Positions 1 to 12,380 of a stretch of 64,000 nucleotides of DNA are shown here, in pieces. Position numbers and translations under genes: made by a program. Source of the DNA: Rosellinia necatrix (Eukaryota > Ascomycota > Sordariomycetes > Xylariales > Xylariaceae); contig JAGYVD010000008.1 of NCBI GenBank assembly GCA_021209875.1, positions 1,921,501 through 1,985,500 on the forward strand, written 5' to 3'. Position 1 is the stretch's first letter. Each line of letters begins with the position of its first letter. The notes under the pieces were generated by a model that saw only the letters and a list, made by a program, of their open reading frames with translations, ran no database searches and was not told the origin of the DNA.

Positions 1-1056
1 GAAAAAGAAAGACTAAGGATCAAACTGTCCTAGGAAGAAGGCTCATGTGTTAGAACTTCTCTAGGTATTAGGTTTACTAAGGCTAGGGCTCGACTCGCCT
101 TGGTTACCAAGTTTTGTACCCATTAGCCCTCTAGTCGCAAAATTTTACTTGTTTATCAAGCACCTACAGAGATGCCTAGTCCTTGCAGTAAGGATGGACC
201 CTGTATCTAAGTTACCGAGCCACTTGCTTGTGAGTCTAATTAGACGTTAATAATCCTCGCGAAAAAGTTAGGTGTTTGGGGGAGGCCAAATTAAGAAATT
301 GGGAATCCCACTTAGCAAATAAAACAGGGTATTGCGTTCATTCCAAAGGTAATTCATCCGGGTTAATCTAGACGAGAATGGGCTCGCGTTGGTAAGATGG
401 GGGTCAACGTCAGCAGTGGTGTTTTTGTTTCCCAATAAGGTGACAGCGCGTACTTATCCTCAAGTATAATTGATTTGACACATACCTGTTACTTAGTTTA
501 TCCCTTCTTCGACAGGCTTACACACTTACGGCTTTGGTATAAGCGGGGTCATGGAGATTGAAACGGGGTTTGATAAAGTGATGTTTTCATTAAGTGAGGT
601 ACCCAAAGCAGCCTTTAGATGCAAATGTATATTTAATGTGATAATGACACATTACAAAATGGCAAAATAACGGTAATTCAAGTCCGAGTTAATTAATTAT
701 TTGCATTTCCCCCCTCTGTTCAATTGAATTCGTAGCCCTCTTTTCAGCCACTAGAGAATTTGTAGGCGTGATTATACCCGGGACGTTTAGTTTGTTTGTC
801 ATATATTACCTATACCCTTCTGAATATCTGTAGATAATAGTCGCTGTCAAGGTGGTCATTCGCTTTCAATTCACATTGTCAAAATTGAGGCTAGGCTTGG
901 TAACGGATTACGCCGTTCGTTCAGTACGGTGAAGCATCGGCATTAGACCAGTTGAAGAACCTCGCGCTGTTGACGGGTAATTGTTGCATACCAAGGAAGC
1001 GGCAGTTCGAGTTATATTATATACAGATAACAGCCCCTGAGAACTAAAGTTACTCA
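1..1056. other. Intergenic DNA, no gene recognised
   Basis: No open frame with recognisable protein features, no intron-linked frame pair and no RNA gene was found on either strand. Base composition is mixed and somewhat AT-rich, with no clear repeat. Confidence 0.6.
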
Positions 1057-1584
1057 TCACATGCCGTCAGCAAGCATAGCGTCGACAAGCTGGACGTGTC
1101 TGTTGCCGTTGGTCTCGCTCCACTCGGTCTCGTAGTTGAGGCCGTAGGGCCAGAAGTGGCCGCCGCCGCAGTTGATGCGGGCGCTGGCGCCGTCCCAGGA
1201 CTGGAGCAGCGGGGTGGCCTTGGGCCAGCTGTTGGCGGCGCAGTTGCGGTCGAAGTTGGCCGTCTGGCCGACGCCGAGCGTGTGCGCGATCTCGTGCATC
1301 GCCGTCCGCTCCGTCATGTACGCCCGGTCCGACCCGAACCGCAGGTCGCCGTTGTAGTTCGCCTCTGCCGTCGGCACCCCCGGTGTGTAGTACACCCGCA
1401 CTGTCTTCGCCGCGTTCGTGAACCGCGCGTACCGCGCCACCGCCAGCCGCATCGCCGCCTCGATCCGCTGGTACGCGTCCTGCTGGTCCGCCGTCGGGCT
1501 GGCTGCCTTCTCTAGCGACCAGCTGATCGCGGCCGACGCCGCCGTCGCGTAGGTCACTGCCGCGGCGATGATAGAGAGACGCAT
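1057..1584 (-). CDS. Secreted zincin-like metallopeptidase, small
   Basis: This is an intact single-exon gene of 175 aa. The first 18 or so residues (MRLSIIAAAVTYATAASA) form a signal peptide, so the product is probably secreted. The key motif is MHEIAHTLGVGQ near residues 96-107, an HExxHxxG zinc-binding helix of the metzincin/zincin kind. The position that normally holds the third zinc ligand (HExxHxxGxxH/D) is Gln, so the third ligand must lie elsewhere or catalysis may be lost. Two cysteines further on (NC, NCGGGHFWPYG) could form a disulphide. Coding GC is very high, unlike the flanking intergenic DNA. Small secreted fungal proteins of this kind occur alone or beside carbohydrate-binding domains, and none is attached here. 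The substrate is unknown. The zincin fold is well supported; protease activity is inference. Confidence 0.8.
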   Translation of the reverse strand: MRLSIIAAAVTYATAASAAISWSLEKAASPTADQQDAYQRIEAAMRLAVARYARFTNAAKTVRVYYTPGVPTAEANYNGDLRFGSDRAYMTERTAMHEIAHTLGVGQTANFDRNCAANSWPKATPLLQSWDGASARINCGGGHFWPYGLNYETEWSETNGNRHVQLVDAMLADGM

Positions 1585-3728
1585 TTCGTTTCGTGTGGTC
1601 GGCGGGTAGGTTCGGTCGTGAGGGAATCTGGTCGGTTTTGGTACCGGCTATTTGTGAATTCGCTGTAGTCGATATTGTATTATGCTCAAGATTTGATCCC
1701 TGCCAGGATTTTTTTTTGCGAGCGAAGGGACTGCGCTTCAACCAATTTATACACGCGCCCCTATTACTACCTTTGCTTGAACCGTCGGTGGGCTGTTCTC
1801 CTTTTACGGGATCATTGCTGCATACGGGTATAGTATAATGGCTATATATTGACCGGCAGTTGGCATAATATCGGTGCGCGGTCCGGTTCCTAATTAACCA
1901 CCAATTGACTCCATTGAAATGACCGTCCGGACGGCCAGAGACTCGGACAAACCTCGTATTAGACTGTTTCAAACGATGCGCCAAGTCAAATTGCTAGCCC
2001 TGGTAGGAAGGACGACCTCACTGATCGAAGCGTAGGTAAAGAGAGACATATGATCCCGCGAATGCGTTGCAATGATTGTGATGTTGATGTTGGTGATCAG
2101 GTGGAGTTGCAGTGGTCGATGTTGTTGACACTACCCTAGAAAGCAAAGCGGATGTCTCTCCGTTATTATCCAAACTGGTTAGACTCGGCCTCTATAACCC
2201 AAAAAAGAGCCAGCACTTCCCAAATTGATGATAGTTCCCCTTTTCCTGGTTGGAGCGCTTGCAAAATTGCTCGAAGATGGCAATTGATCTCTCACCTGGA
2301 GGCGATATCGATGAAGCCTGGCTGTCGGCGTGGTCACTTTGTAATGCCAAGGGACAACACGAATGAGAAACAAGTGCCTGCAGCGCTCATCAGCTCGAAT
2401 ATCGGCAAGGTTCGTGAGGAGACATGCTAGTGGCATGGGGAATGGACTTTCGTGTAATGAAATACGTAGAATCTCTACGTTTGTACGCCGGTGAGAGCGA
2501 GATGAAAAGATTCGCGTTTTTTCGTGCACTACTTATTGAAGGAAACCAGTTGCTTTCCGACCTGGTAAGGTCTGGTTGGCATATCCTTCGGTGCTCATGG
2601 CCGGGGTAGGATAGAGCCGCACGAAAATCGCCGGCTCGTTTAACCCCATGGGAGTTACATTGCCAACAGACAGGGAGGAAGCGCGAAGAAAGGCCCTGTC
2701 CCCCCTCTCTTTAGAGAGTTGATCGACGATGCAGCTCTTCTCGACGACTGCCACGATCTCGAAATCGAAGTTGCTACCGAGGCTTGGCAACGGTAGGTCG
2801 GTGGCGCAGACCCAACTACCGAGCTCGTCCGAGTCGGAATATCCCGGTCGATTATCGAGTTACTCTCGAAACCCAAACCGGGCTATTTTGTGCGAGTAAT
2901 ACTTCGGAGATATTCGCTTTTATCACCTGGTGTATCTCTGGGAGGCTAGGTAACGCGCTACGAACATCTGACCCCCTCTACTGCCAGAACGGCGGGGGAT
3001 TAGGCTGACATACGGACCCATCACGGCACCCACCGAGCCGGGCTGCAAGAGTCGCGTAGCAGAAGGATGCATGCCAGTGCTTACCTTGTCTACCTTGTCT
3101 ACCCTGTTCTCTCGCTGTGATGTCCCCGCGTGCCGTTGCATACCCGCGCTTGGGCACACCGCCCTCCGGCGTTACATCACGAATGGGTGGTGACGACTGG
3201 GTGCCAGATGCCTTATGAGGGACACTCGAGTCCTGGGGCTAGTTTGGTTAGGATAGTGGTGGCTTGCCCTGATGCGCGCTAGGAAGCTTGATTATTGGGG
3301 AGGGTCAGAGGAAGAGGGGGGATGGATGGAGGGGAATCCTAGATGGGGTGATGATCATCACATGTCATGTGAGCGGAGCATGCCTCTCTCTCTCTCTCTC
3401 ACCTCACTTAGAGTCGTCACGGTTCGTCTCACGTAAGGACGTTTTCAATGCGAAATCGCGGCACAAGCTGGGGAAGCCATCTAGGTACCCGGCAGCGAAG
3501 ATCACATAAGAATGCTGGACGGTAAGTACTAAGGAAGAAATTGCCGGGTATCGTCGTTGCGGCTATTAGCTATTGAGGATTATTATAAAAAAACCAAAAA
3601 CAAAAGAGCAAAAAACCAAAAAATAACAAAACAAAAAAACAAAAAAAAAAACAAAACAAAAAGAAACAATCAAAAACTGCCGAATAAACCAAGTCGCCGA
3701 CTAAAGTTCACTATACACAGTCCCTAGC
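1585..3728. other. Intergenic DNA with A-rich tract
   Basis: No convincing gene. At 3,585-3,670 lies an A-rich low-complexity tract (AAAAAC/AAAACC runs) just beyond the 3' end of the carboxylesterase. A short TCTC run lies near 3,385-3,402. Open frames here lack protein-like composition or family motifs. Confidence 0.55.
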
Positions 3729-5427
3729 CTACTGCCGAATTATCGAGCCGATCGAGTAGAAATAGCTGCACTTCGCTTGGATGCCCTCGTCGACCGTCTC
3801 CATCCCGGTCTTGCCGCCGTTGCTGAACAGCAGGCGGTTCTTCTTGCTGGGGTCCCAGGCGTCCCAGCGCGCCGAGCCGTTGAGGCGGTAGGTGTTGGGG
3901 TCGAAGGAGCGGATGAAGCTGGTCCAGTAGGCCTGGATGACGGGGACGACGTCGGCGTTGGCGCCGCCGGGGAAGTAGCTGCGCGGGGCGCCGGGGACGT
4001 TGTCGGGGCCGAAGATGGCGTTGACCTCGACGGTGTGCGGGACGCCGAGGCCCTGCGCGAGCTGGTCGGCGTCCTCGACGTCGTACCGGTAGCTGTACGA
4101 GCCCCGGACGCCGGCGTCGGACACGGCCGACGAGATGAAGAGGCCCGGGCACGTGTACCGCAGGTCGCCGTACGCGTCCGACACCTGCCGCCAGTAGCAG
4201 CCCGCGGCCGGGCACGCCGCGGCGGCCGGGTTCGGGTACAGCGCGCCGATGCGGCCCAGCTGCTCGAGCGTGAGGTACGGGAACTGCGCCTTGAGGAACT
4301 GGCCGCTGGCGCCGGCCGTCGCGGCGTCGCGCGGCGTGAAGATGGTGCCCTCGTTCGTGTCGTCGCCCACGATCACCGGCACGCGCACGAAGCCGCCGTC
4401 GGCGTACGCGTCGTACGTCAGGTTCCGCAGCAGGTCGCCGTCCACCACCGGCCCCCACGGGTACAGCGGCGCCACCTGCGCGCCCGGGTAGGGGCTCCCC
4501 TTGTTCACCGCCTGCAGCTCCGCCGCCGTCTTCGCGCGCAGGCACGCCAGCGACCCCGTCCCCGCGCAGCCCGCCGCGATGGCCAGGTTGTCGTACTGGT
4601 ACTGCGACTCCGCGACCGTCAGCACCGTCGCGAAGGACACCGACTCCGCCGCCGCCGCGTGGAAGAGGTTCGTCTCCCGCCCGCCGTACGCCATCATCTG
4701 CAGGCTGATGCTCGCCGCGCCCGCCGAGTCGCCGCCGAGCACGACGTGGTCCGGGTCGCCGCCGAAGTACGCGATGTACTTGTTCACCCACTCGAGCGCC
4801 TTGCGCTGGTCGAGCAGGCCGTTGTTGGGCGTGATCTCGTCCCCATTGGTGATGAAGCCGTACGGGCCGACGCGGTAGTTGAACGTCACGACTATGATGT
4901 TATAGCCGCTGGCTTGGATCAACCCCTTCCCGTTGTAGTTTGGGTTGCTGAGCGAGTTAAAGCCTCCTCCCTGGATGAAGAAGAAGACGGGTAGCTTTGG
5001 GCCGCTTGTTGCATTGACTGGCGCGTATATGTCAAGAAATAAGCAGTCTTCGGAGTTCGTAGCGGAAGGCGAGCCGCCATTTGTGGCAAGACAAAGTTTG
5101 CCATGCTATGAAACAATGGTATTAATAAGAGCCACCCGAGTGTGTGTCTGCGCCCTCGCACAGGATCGCGCCCGTGGTGCTACTCACGGTATGATCTGGT
5201 AGTTGTACGCCGTCGGAACAAGAAGGGTCCTCTGGGGGCATGAACCTGAGGTCACCGATGGGCGGTGCGGCGTAGCGAATGCCAAACCATTGGGCGATCC
5301 CGTCCGCGCCAGCAACACCGGTGTACGCGTTGCACCCCGTTTTCACGTTGAGGCTCACGGCCGCCGTGGGACAAATGAGCTGGCAGAGCGTAGCCAAAGC
5401 GAGCCATCGCGCAGGCCGGTTCGTCAT
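3729..5427 (-). CDS. Secreted type-B carboxylesterase/lipase
   Basis: Two exons (5427-5188 and 5105-3729) joined by an 82-bp GTGAGT...TAG intron give 538 aa, the usual size of fungal type-B carboxylesterases. The start at 5427 gives a signal peptide (MTNRPARWLALATLCQLI...), so the enzyme is probably secreted; it hydrolyses carboxylic esters. Visible landmarks are the N-terminal FGIRYAAPPIGDLRF, the signature SEDCLFLDIYAP restored by splicing, the oxyanion loop GGGF, and the nucleophile elbow GGDSAGAAS. The probable acid is the Glu in GDDTNEGT and the probable base the His in GVPHTVEVNAIFG. The triad looks complete. Coding GC is much higher than in the nearby PKS gene. Natural substrate is not deducible: lipase, cholinesterase-like and mycotoxin esterases share this fold. 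Confidence 0.92.
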
Positions 5428-7571
5428 GGTAACCAATAATAGATGTTCGATTCGAAGTCGAGCAGACAACTGACGATGGCGTTGATTTCCTGCCCTTCAT
5501 CTCAAGCCAACCAGGCCCTGATATAGGGATCTTCATATACGTGACGATATCACCACCGGAGCAGGTGCTCATCCAGCAATGGAACCGAGTGATCGTGTGC
5601 TTCTCTCCTCTACACCATGTTGTTTGTTCCTCGTCCCCACAACGTTGTTTGTTTCTCGTCTCCTATCCACCGCTGTTCCCCTGCTGTTCATTCTGCGTGA
5701 TGATTTCACCCGGCTTCCGCTCACATGGCGCCCCGGTACCACTTGTCCCCATTTCTGCAGTGCGTCGTATTTCCCGCCTACACGTGTCACTGGAATGCGT
5801 GCTCTAATTACCTGCGACAATATAGCGCAGGGCAGGTAGGGTAGGTTCTACGTAAGGTACCTGTTGAATGCCGAACTATAAGCATTGCATTATGCAGCCG
5901 CTTTCGTTACCGCGGTCCCAGTCGGGTCCCGTCTGGCTGTGATGGAGGGTCGGGACGCAATGTGATTCGGAGGCATTCGCGGGCTAGATATGTATTTCGG
6001 TAGTGCGGCGATCGCTCGTGCTCAGTTCCTGGATCATATATTGGGGTAGGTAGCATTGAAATGCGCGGCCCAGATATCGTGAAGCCCCTATCCACCGCAC
6101 TGGCCGTCAGTCTGGGCCCCGACGCCATCGTCAGGTGATGGTTTAGACCGAAGCTCAACAAGTCACCTAGCTCCGTCAGGCTGGCGCTTATACACTAAAC
6201 AGCGTCACTTGTGGTTAATCGCCTGTCACAATGCCCGTTCAGCATGCTTTTAAGCTCTTCCCTGATGATGCGCCGATGGTAACTTAAACGGCTCACCCAT
6301 CCGAATGCATCGTATCCGAACTTAACAGCACGACGCGTCGCGACGGGCATGTTCGGCATCCGCATGTTTCCTGATCGGGAGCCGTTATCCGGTTCTGGGG
6401 CGCACCTCGCGCCAGGATCCTAGATTCATATGACTCGCCCTTGGCCCCGTCACATTCCAGCACCGAGTTTGTTACCTGAGTAGCTGTGGTGAAGCTGATC
6501 GTATATCCGACCATGAGAACAATGAACAATGACTTATACGCAAGCCGGCCCATTGAAATGTCACGCTTTCATTCCCCATCTCCATCCCACCATCACTCGC
6601 TGTACTTTGCAACTCTTCCACTCTCCCACTTTTCGTTCTCGAATCTGCACTGACTTATTCTACGAAACCTGCCAATGTGTATGCTGCATCGATTGAAGCC
6701 CACTGTATTGGTGGGTATGGTAACATAAAACGCCACGCAATTACCCTACCAGTCACAACGCTCATCCAAATCTATGTAATATTGTTGCGCAGATTTAAAG
6801 ATGCATGATTTGCTGCAGTAGAAATATGCTATGGCGCGGCAATGTCTCGATACAAGCCACAGAAGCTACCTAATATCAGACTTGCATTAATTACGAGGCG
6901 AAAAACTCTCCTCTCACTTTATCCGGCATCTCACAGGGACACAGTACATCTATGGAACCCGGTTGAGAACACTGTGGCAACGGTCTTTTTCGCATAATAA
7001 ATCTATGCTTTATATAATCCATCGATAAATCATACCCCAACTGCTACTCAAGTGTTGTTTTTAGTACCTCGTTCTCGTATTAGCCCCCTTCTCCCGACTG
7101 CTCGATAACTGTCGGGTGTTCCTGCGCAGCCACGCCGGTGGGTATGAGCTCATACCTACACGATTCCACTTCCGAAAGCGGGACACCCGTCTCATCTACA
7201 TAAAGAAATGGCACACAGATACTGTGAGCGGCGGTCTTACGCATGTCACATTTAATTCTCCCATGCACGCTTTATAGTGCCCTCAAACGACTATGATAGA
7301 GCTGCGAGCGACTGGGCAGAGTTCAGTCATAAAACCGATCATCGAAATGCTACAAGATGCCTTCACCCCTTGACACTCGCATGCGCACATGCATATAAAA
7401 CATTCAATCATGAACATGACGATCCACCCAACTTTATTTTGTTTTGATAAAATCTAGTAATGTCTATTTACTTTTTTGGCTTTCTTATGTCTCGCTTGCA
7501 CCATGATATAATCTCGTTGCTCATAAACAAATCATCATTATCCTAGGTTGCTACGCTCATGGGCGTGACAT
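5428..7571. other. Intergenic DNA, no gene recognised
   Basis: About 2.1 kb without a supported gene. Short open frames on both strands show no family motif, no signal peptide and no compatible splice-linked partner. Confidence 0.55.
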
Positions 7572-8060
7572 CTAGGTGAAAGAACCCTGGATGACGCAGA
7601 AGGCGGCGGTCATGTCCTTGTTCTTGGCCTTGACCTCCTGGTTGACGGGGTCCTCGTGGGCGAAGTAGTTGGCATCCCTGAAAGAGTCATGATAAGCCCT
7701 CGTCCTAGATGCGAGGCAGGCAGATATTGGGTGGGCCCGTAACTTACTCTTCGCTGTTGAAGGTGATGGAAGCGTAGACAGTCCAGGCAGCACTGTTGCT
7801 GGTGTCCTTGAGGACCTTGACCTTGGCGGCGTGGGTGGCGACGATGTACGCGGCGCCGTTCTATTGCAGCGGGAAAGATCAGCTACTACCCGGCATCTAT
7901 CTCGTTCGATGACGGGGCATCATGGAGCGGGGTAAGGGGAGGCGACGGAGAGGGGCCGAACCTTCTTGCAGGTCTCCTTGAAGCCGTTGAAGGTGGAGAC
8001 AGCGAAGTCCTGAGCAGCCTCGTCGGCGATGGCGAAGGTGAAGATGCGAGTGAGAGTCAT
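7572..8060 (-). CDS. Conserved small protein of 105 aa, function unknown
   Basis: Three exons (8060-7962, 7860-7748, 7677-7572) with introns of 101 and 70 bp give 105 aa. The first donor is weak (GTTCGG) but the phases close exactly; the second is GTAAGT...CAG. The protein starts MTLTRIFTFAIADEAAQDF and ends FCVIQGSFT. It has no signal peptide and no membrane segment. The alternating beta/alpha pattern and length resemble dimeric alpha-beta barrel proteins (stress-responsive A/B barrel or ABM-like), but I cannot assign a family with certainty. Codon use is strongly C-ending (AAG, ACC, GCC), typical of highly expressed fungal genes. A long gene-poor region lies upstream. Confidence 0.8.
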
Positions 8061-11000
8061 TTTGAAGGATGTTTTGTTGGGTGAGAGTCGACTGAGGAAA
8101 TGCGTGAGGAGTGAAGAGCTGGTGGTATGGAATGGTCTTGTTCTCTCATTCTTCGTCTGCTTGGATCGCCGGTTTATATAGACTGAGATGCCCTCCCTGG
8201 AGGATTGATCGTCGTGCCACCGACACCGCCATTTGTCACGGCTGGGTGCTGTGCATGAAGTTCCCCAGGGTCAAGCAAGTGGCACCTATAAGCGTATTCC
8301 AAAAAGAGCGCCGATGCATGGTAGTGCCCATAGGACTGGAGGTAAGTCAGCATTGGGATGGGGACGAACCAGGAAATGCGGCTAGAGTCTAGCGTCGACA
8401 AGGGCATCAATCACAACGGTCAGGTTGGAGACGCTTCGAACTGCATCTGCACAGCTATGTACACATATACGCATCCGCCATAGTGCTATCGTATCATGGT
8501 TGAGTGAGTGGCCAACCCGACGTCGTAGCCGCCCACTTGACGGCCTCGAGCGACGGGTTAGGGATCATGAATCGCACACAGCAGGCACCGACAACGTACT
8601 GTGTTGCCGCATCGGTGGTAGTTGTTATTATTTTTGTTGTTGTTCTTGTTGTTGTTCTTGTTGTTCTTGATGCCCAGATGGAACAGTATTACGTCGTAGG
8701 GAGGGACCCGGGTGGGTGAGAGTGGGTTTAGTAATTGTCTATTGGCGGTTTCAGAGGCAGGATTAAGTAAACAGGCGGCGACCTAACTTACCTAAGACCT
8801 AGGCAATCTAAGGTTTCCCGCGATTGTAGGCCACCTATCCTACGCTATCTCATGATTAGCATAGCACTACTGCGAAACACCTGGGCCCACAGCTGACAAA
8901 ACTGAGGGGCTGAGGGGAGAGCCCTGGCACCGCTCCGGCACTCACTTATGGCGGCAGCGAGGGGTAGAGGGGATATGCATGGACATGCAGTAAGCCTGCC
9001 GGCCCCGAGACCCTCCCTGTAAAGCGAAGGATCGGGGTGAGATTTATGCGCCAGCACAAAAGCGAACGGCAATCCAAGCTAGCGCGATGTACAGAATGTA
9101 TATATTCCAGCGAGCAGCTACAAAACAGCTATGTATGTATACATGAGCAGCAGAAGTATCAGCAGCAGAATGAATGACAGAGATTACAGAATGAGGCCAT
9201 AAGCTAGCCACAATTGGGGAAAGTGTTGTATGGAAGATACTTACTACGTACGTAGTACGGTATATGAATGTCTGTATTGGTCCCCGGCTCGGAGGACCAG
9301 GGTCTGCGATGAATGATGAGGCTGGGGTCAATTCATACCCTCGTCGCTCGAGAAGCTTGCATTAAAATCTAGTTTACGGCTGCCCAATTGGACTTAACCT
9401 ATCCGATTAGGGGAGATAATGGGCTGGTTCGCACCTCTTCCGCGACTAACAATACCGGTACATACATTAGGCGGTTTGCGAGGTCCGATGTTTGTTCACA
9501 TGCCAAACGAACTTGCGGGGCCGAGAGCGCAACATCCATCGTCCCGAGGATCGTCAAGTTTGGGTTCGCCCTAATACGGTGAATGTTGAGGCGGCTCATA
9601 CGCTTGCTGGAATTCATACAAACTTGACCCTATTGGAAGCGCGTGTGTGCTACGACGAAAAGGACCGCAGCGACTTATAAGTATGACGATACCCTAGGTC
9701 CCAAGCCAATACCTTATACCTCTTCTCAATGCAAGCTCGGTATAACGGCGAGGAGATGAGCGCGACGAAATTCTTCATAATATCATCGAACTAGCCGTTG
9801 GATAGGTTGCAAATATCCCTATTCTTCAAAGCGCCTTCTTTACCTTCCGAAGGTAGTCACGCCGCCCATTTTCTTCCTGAAGATAGTATCATCAACACAT
9901 TTCCAAATCGGTTCATGGAGAACGGCGGGGACGGTCTAAGGATGAACGGAGAAGAGCACTTTACAGCACGATAACCAGTCGTTTCATCAATAAAGCTGCG
10001 AGCTGCATGACACTTAGACTACGGAACTTGACGCGGGCGCAGGATAGTGTTGGTAGACTAGGATGATGCATGTAGCCAAACTTTAATACGACCTGTTTTC
10101 TCCGCAAACTGTCCAATCTTAGATCATAGCGCACAGACTGGTTTCATGAGCTATACACGACTCGGTTAGCGTGGTTACTCGCCAGGGCAGCGAGCCAAGA
10201 GCCATACAGTGCCTAGATGGGAGTGGGAGTAATTCGAAAGGAGACCACCTGAGCAACATGATCCTACGGAGCGATAAGTATGTTTTGGTACAAAGTATTT
10301 GAACACTACCCAGCGGAATTCAGGCACGGGTTTTGGAACGATGCCATGTTATGAAAAGGCCGGTAACTTATACATGTCATAGGCCTTCTTGTCGGGCACA
10401 CGGTCCGGCCATTACCACCCTCAAGAGACTAAACTCGATATTCCCTGAATTGTTCGCATCAAGAAGCTTCTCAGCAATTATTCTTAAAGTCAAGAGATTA
10501 ACCGACGATGAGAAACAGGATAAATGGCAGTGGCAATTAGAGTTCGGTGATTACATTCAGCTGTGGAAGTCGTTCCAACTTGACCAGGTAACCGGCATAA
10601 TAAAGCTGCCTCTGGTTATGTAACTTGTCGAATATTGAAGCTTTTCAGGAATCCACAATATTGCTAAAACAGGTGAAATACAAAGTAGATTCTAGCCAGT
10701 AGCTGCCCTTCCACTATCCCGTAACGAGTACACTTCCATGTTAAAAAGAAATCGGGAAGAGGAGACTAATTGGCTACGACATGTTCTAAAATTCCGTGTT
10801 GAGTGGAAGGTGTGAAAAAGGTGGCACTTTGGCAAGCAGTTTACGGAGATGCATTGACAAAACCCAGTCCTTCCGGCCGGAAGCCGGTGATATAGTACCG
10901 GGATAGTCCCCGTTCCCCGGTATCGCGACAAGCACACCCCCGCTCCGCAGCAACCTCAAATACTTTAATAATCAGCGGGGCAGTGATACGCTTATTAACA

Positions 11001-11672
11001 GCTAGAGGGCTTCCCAGATATAAAATTGACATGCAAAAGGGACAGGGCATAATAGTTCAATTATCCCGCAGGAAATCATGCAATGAATGAGCTCGCCGAC
11101 CGACGAAGTTTAGCTGTTATGTTGTAGTGAGGTGCTAATAATACATCTTCGCATAAGTCAACTTACACTTTAGGCTTCATTTCCTGGCGAAGATACAGTG
11201 CACTGTGAAATGGACCTGAACGAGAAGGTGGATGAATACCAGCCCTTACCCTTACCGCGCCACGTCCCTCGCAGTATCATTATAGCGCTAACTCAAGAAT
11301 TCAACAACCCAAACAAAGTATACATTTAACGAGAAGCTGAACATCGTTACTATGACGTCAGTTATACCTACGTATTGTCACTGTCAGGGTCTACGAACGA
11401 CGTGGCATTTGAATACTTGGCGATGCACTATCTAAAGGATCGCCGCAATTGAACGGGGGCTTCCGGACATGTCACGCACTAACGATCTCAAAGTCTTACT
11501 ATCAACGGAGCGGGCAAATAGACAAGATATCAGACATCGCCTAACATCTATACCCAAAACTACTACACAACTCGATCATGAACTATAAGCTTAATACCCA
11601 CTGCCAAGTCTCCCAGCTAAGATTGCTGTGAACCACACACATAGCAAGCATCCCGAGGCCCGCCCCATGAGA
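8061..11672. other. Long intergenic region, no gene recognised
   Basis: About 3.6 kb with no supported gene. A TTG/TTC-rich low-complexity run (GTTGTT...CTTGTTGTT) lies at about 8,618-8,670. Short open frames, including one at 10,333-10,623 on the plus strand, show no recognisable motif. Composition is near 45-50% GC. Confidence 0.5.
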
Positions 11673-12263
11673 TTAACAAGAGCATCCGCAGGCCTTGCAG
11701 TCGCCCTGGCCACAGGCAAGCCCGATAGCGCAATCGCCGTCATCCTTGCACGTGTGCCAATCGCCCCATCCAGCCTCGGCGGCGGTCCAGCACTTTTCAT
11801 CGCCGAAGCGAAAAAAAACAAAGTTAATCAAAATCATCCCTCTGTCCGCGTCCAAAAACGCAATAGAACCGAATGACAACTAGGCATTATTGGGGGGGGG
11901 AGGGAGAAAGGGTAGCGCGGAAGGGAGACGTGAAAAAAAAAAAAAAAACTAAAAAAAAAACTTACCCAGTTGCCGGTATCCCTCGGGGCGCATCGCTTCC
12001 AGCAGTAGCCCTTGCTGCACCCGAACGACTTGCTCTCGTACCAGCACTTGCGCTTCTCGAGCGCCGCCGCCGCCGGATCCCCCCGCGCCAGCGGGTGCTC
12101 CGCGCACTTGCGGAACCTGCTCGGGTCCACCCCCCGCCGGGAGCGCCGTCGTGTTCGCCACCACCTGCAGGCCGCCGGCGCCGCACTCGTCGGCGTCCGG
12201 CGACGCGGCGAGGACGGCGGGGGCGCCGAGCGCGAGGAGGTGGATGAGGCTGGCAAATTGCAT
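11673..12263 (-). CDS. Secreted cysteine-rich protein, frame broken at a G6 run
   Basis: Two exons (12263-11966 and 11792-11673) flank a 173-bp intron (GTAAGT...AAAAG) whose sequence is mostly A/T runs. The product begins with a signal peptide (MQFASLIHLLALGAPAVLA) and is rich in cysteine, with blocks such as KRKCWYESKSFGCSKGYCWKRC and CKACGCSC at the C-terminus. The layout resembles small secreted fungal proteins of the IDI-2-like type, from memory of the family. The N-terminal part runs in one frame to LPAG, then the cysteine-rich part continues one base out of frame. The switch sits exactly at a run of six G (plus-strand C 12130-12135). With a five-base run the gene would encode about 138 aa. 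This is either a real one-base mutation or a sequencing error. Role (effector, defence or other) is unknown. Confidence 0.72.
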
Positions 12264-12380
12264 GTTTGATTGTCTTTGACAAAAAGATGTGTGTGTGTGT
12301 GTTTGCCCCCGAGCGAGGTGCTGTGTTTGCGTTGGGCAAGGTTATGTGTTTGCGTTGGGCAAGGTTGCGTGTTTGCGAGG
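12264..12380. repeat. GT microsatellite and short tandem repeat upstream of the cysteine-rich gene
   Basis: A GT run (about 12,289-12,302) is followed by a tandem repeat of about 23 bp (TGTGTTTGCGTTGGGCAAGG unit). There are two full copies and a partial third, ending near 12,377. It lies in the presumed promoter of the cysteine-rich gene. No function is claimed. Confidence 0.7.

Noticed and set aside
1067..1984. 305-codon open frame overlapping the zincin gene on the same strand
   Set aside because: It is a shadow frame over GC-rich codons with Arg/Gly/Ala-rich nonsense composition and no motif.
3777..4994. 405-codon plus-strand frame opposite the carboxylesterase
   Set aside because: Antisense shadow of a GC-rich coding region; composition is Val/Arg/Ala-rich without domain signals.
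10333..10623. 96-codon plus-strand open frame in the left gene-poor region
   Set aside because: No signal peptide, domain or splice-linked neighbour; length is within chance for this composition.
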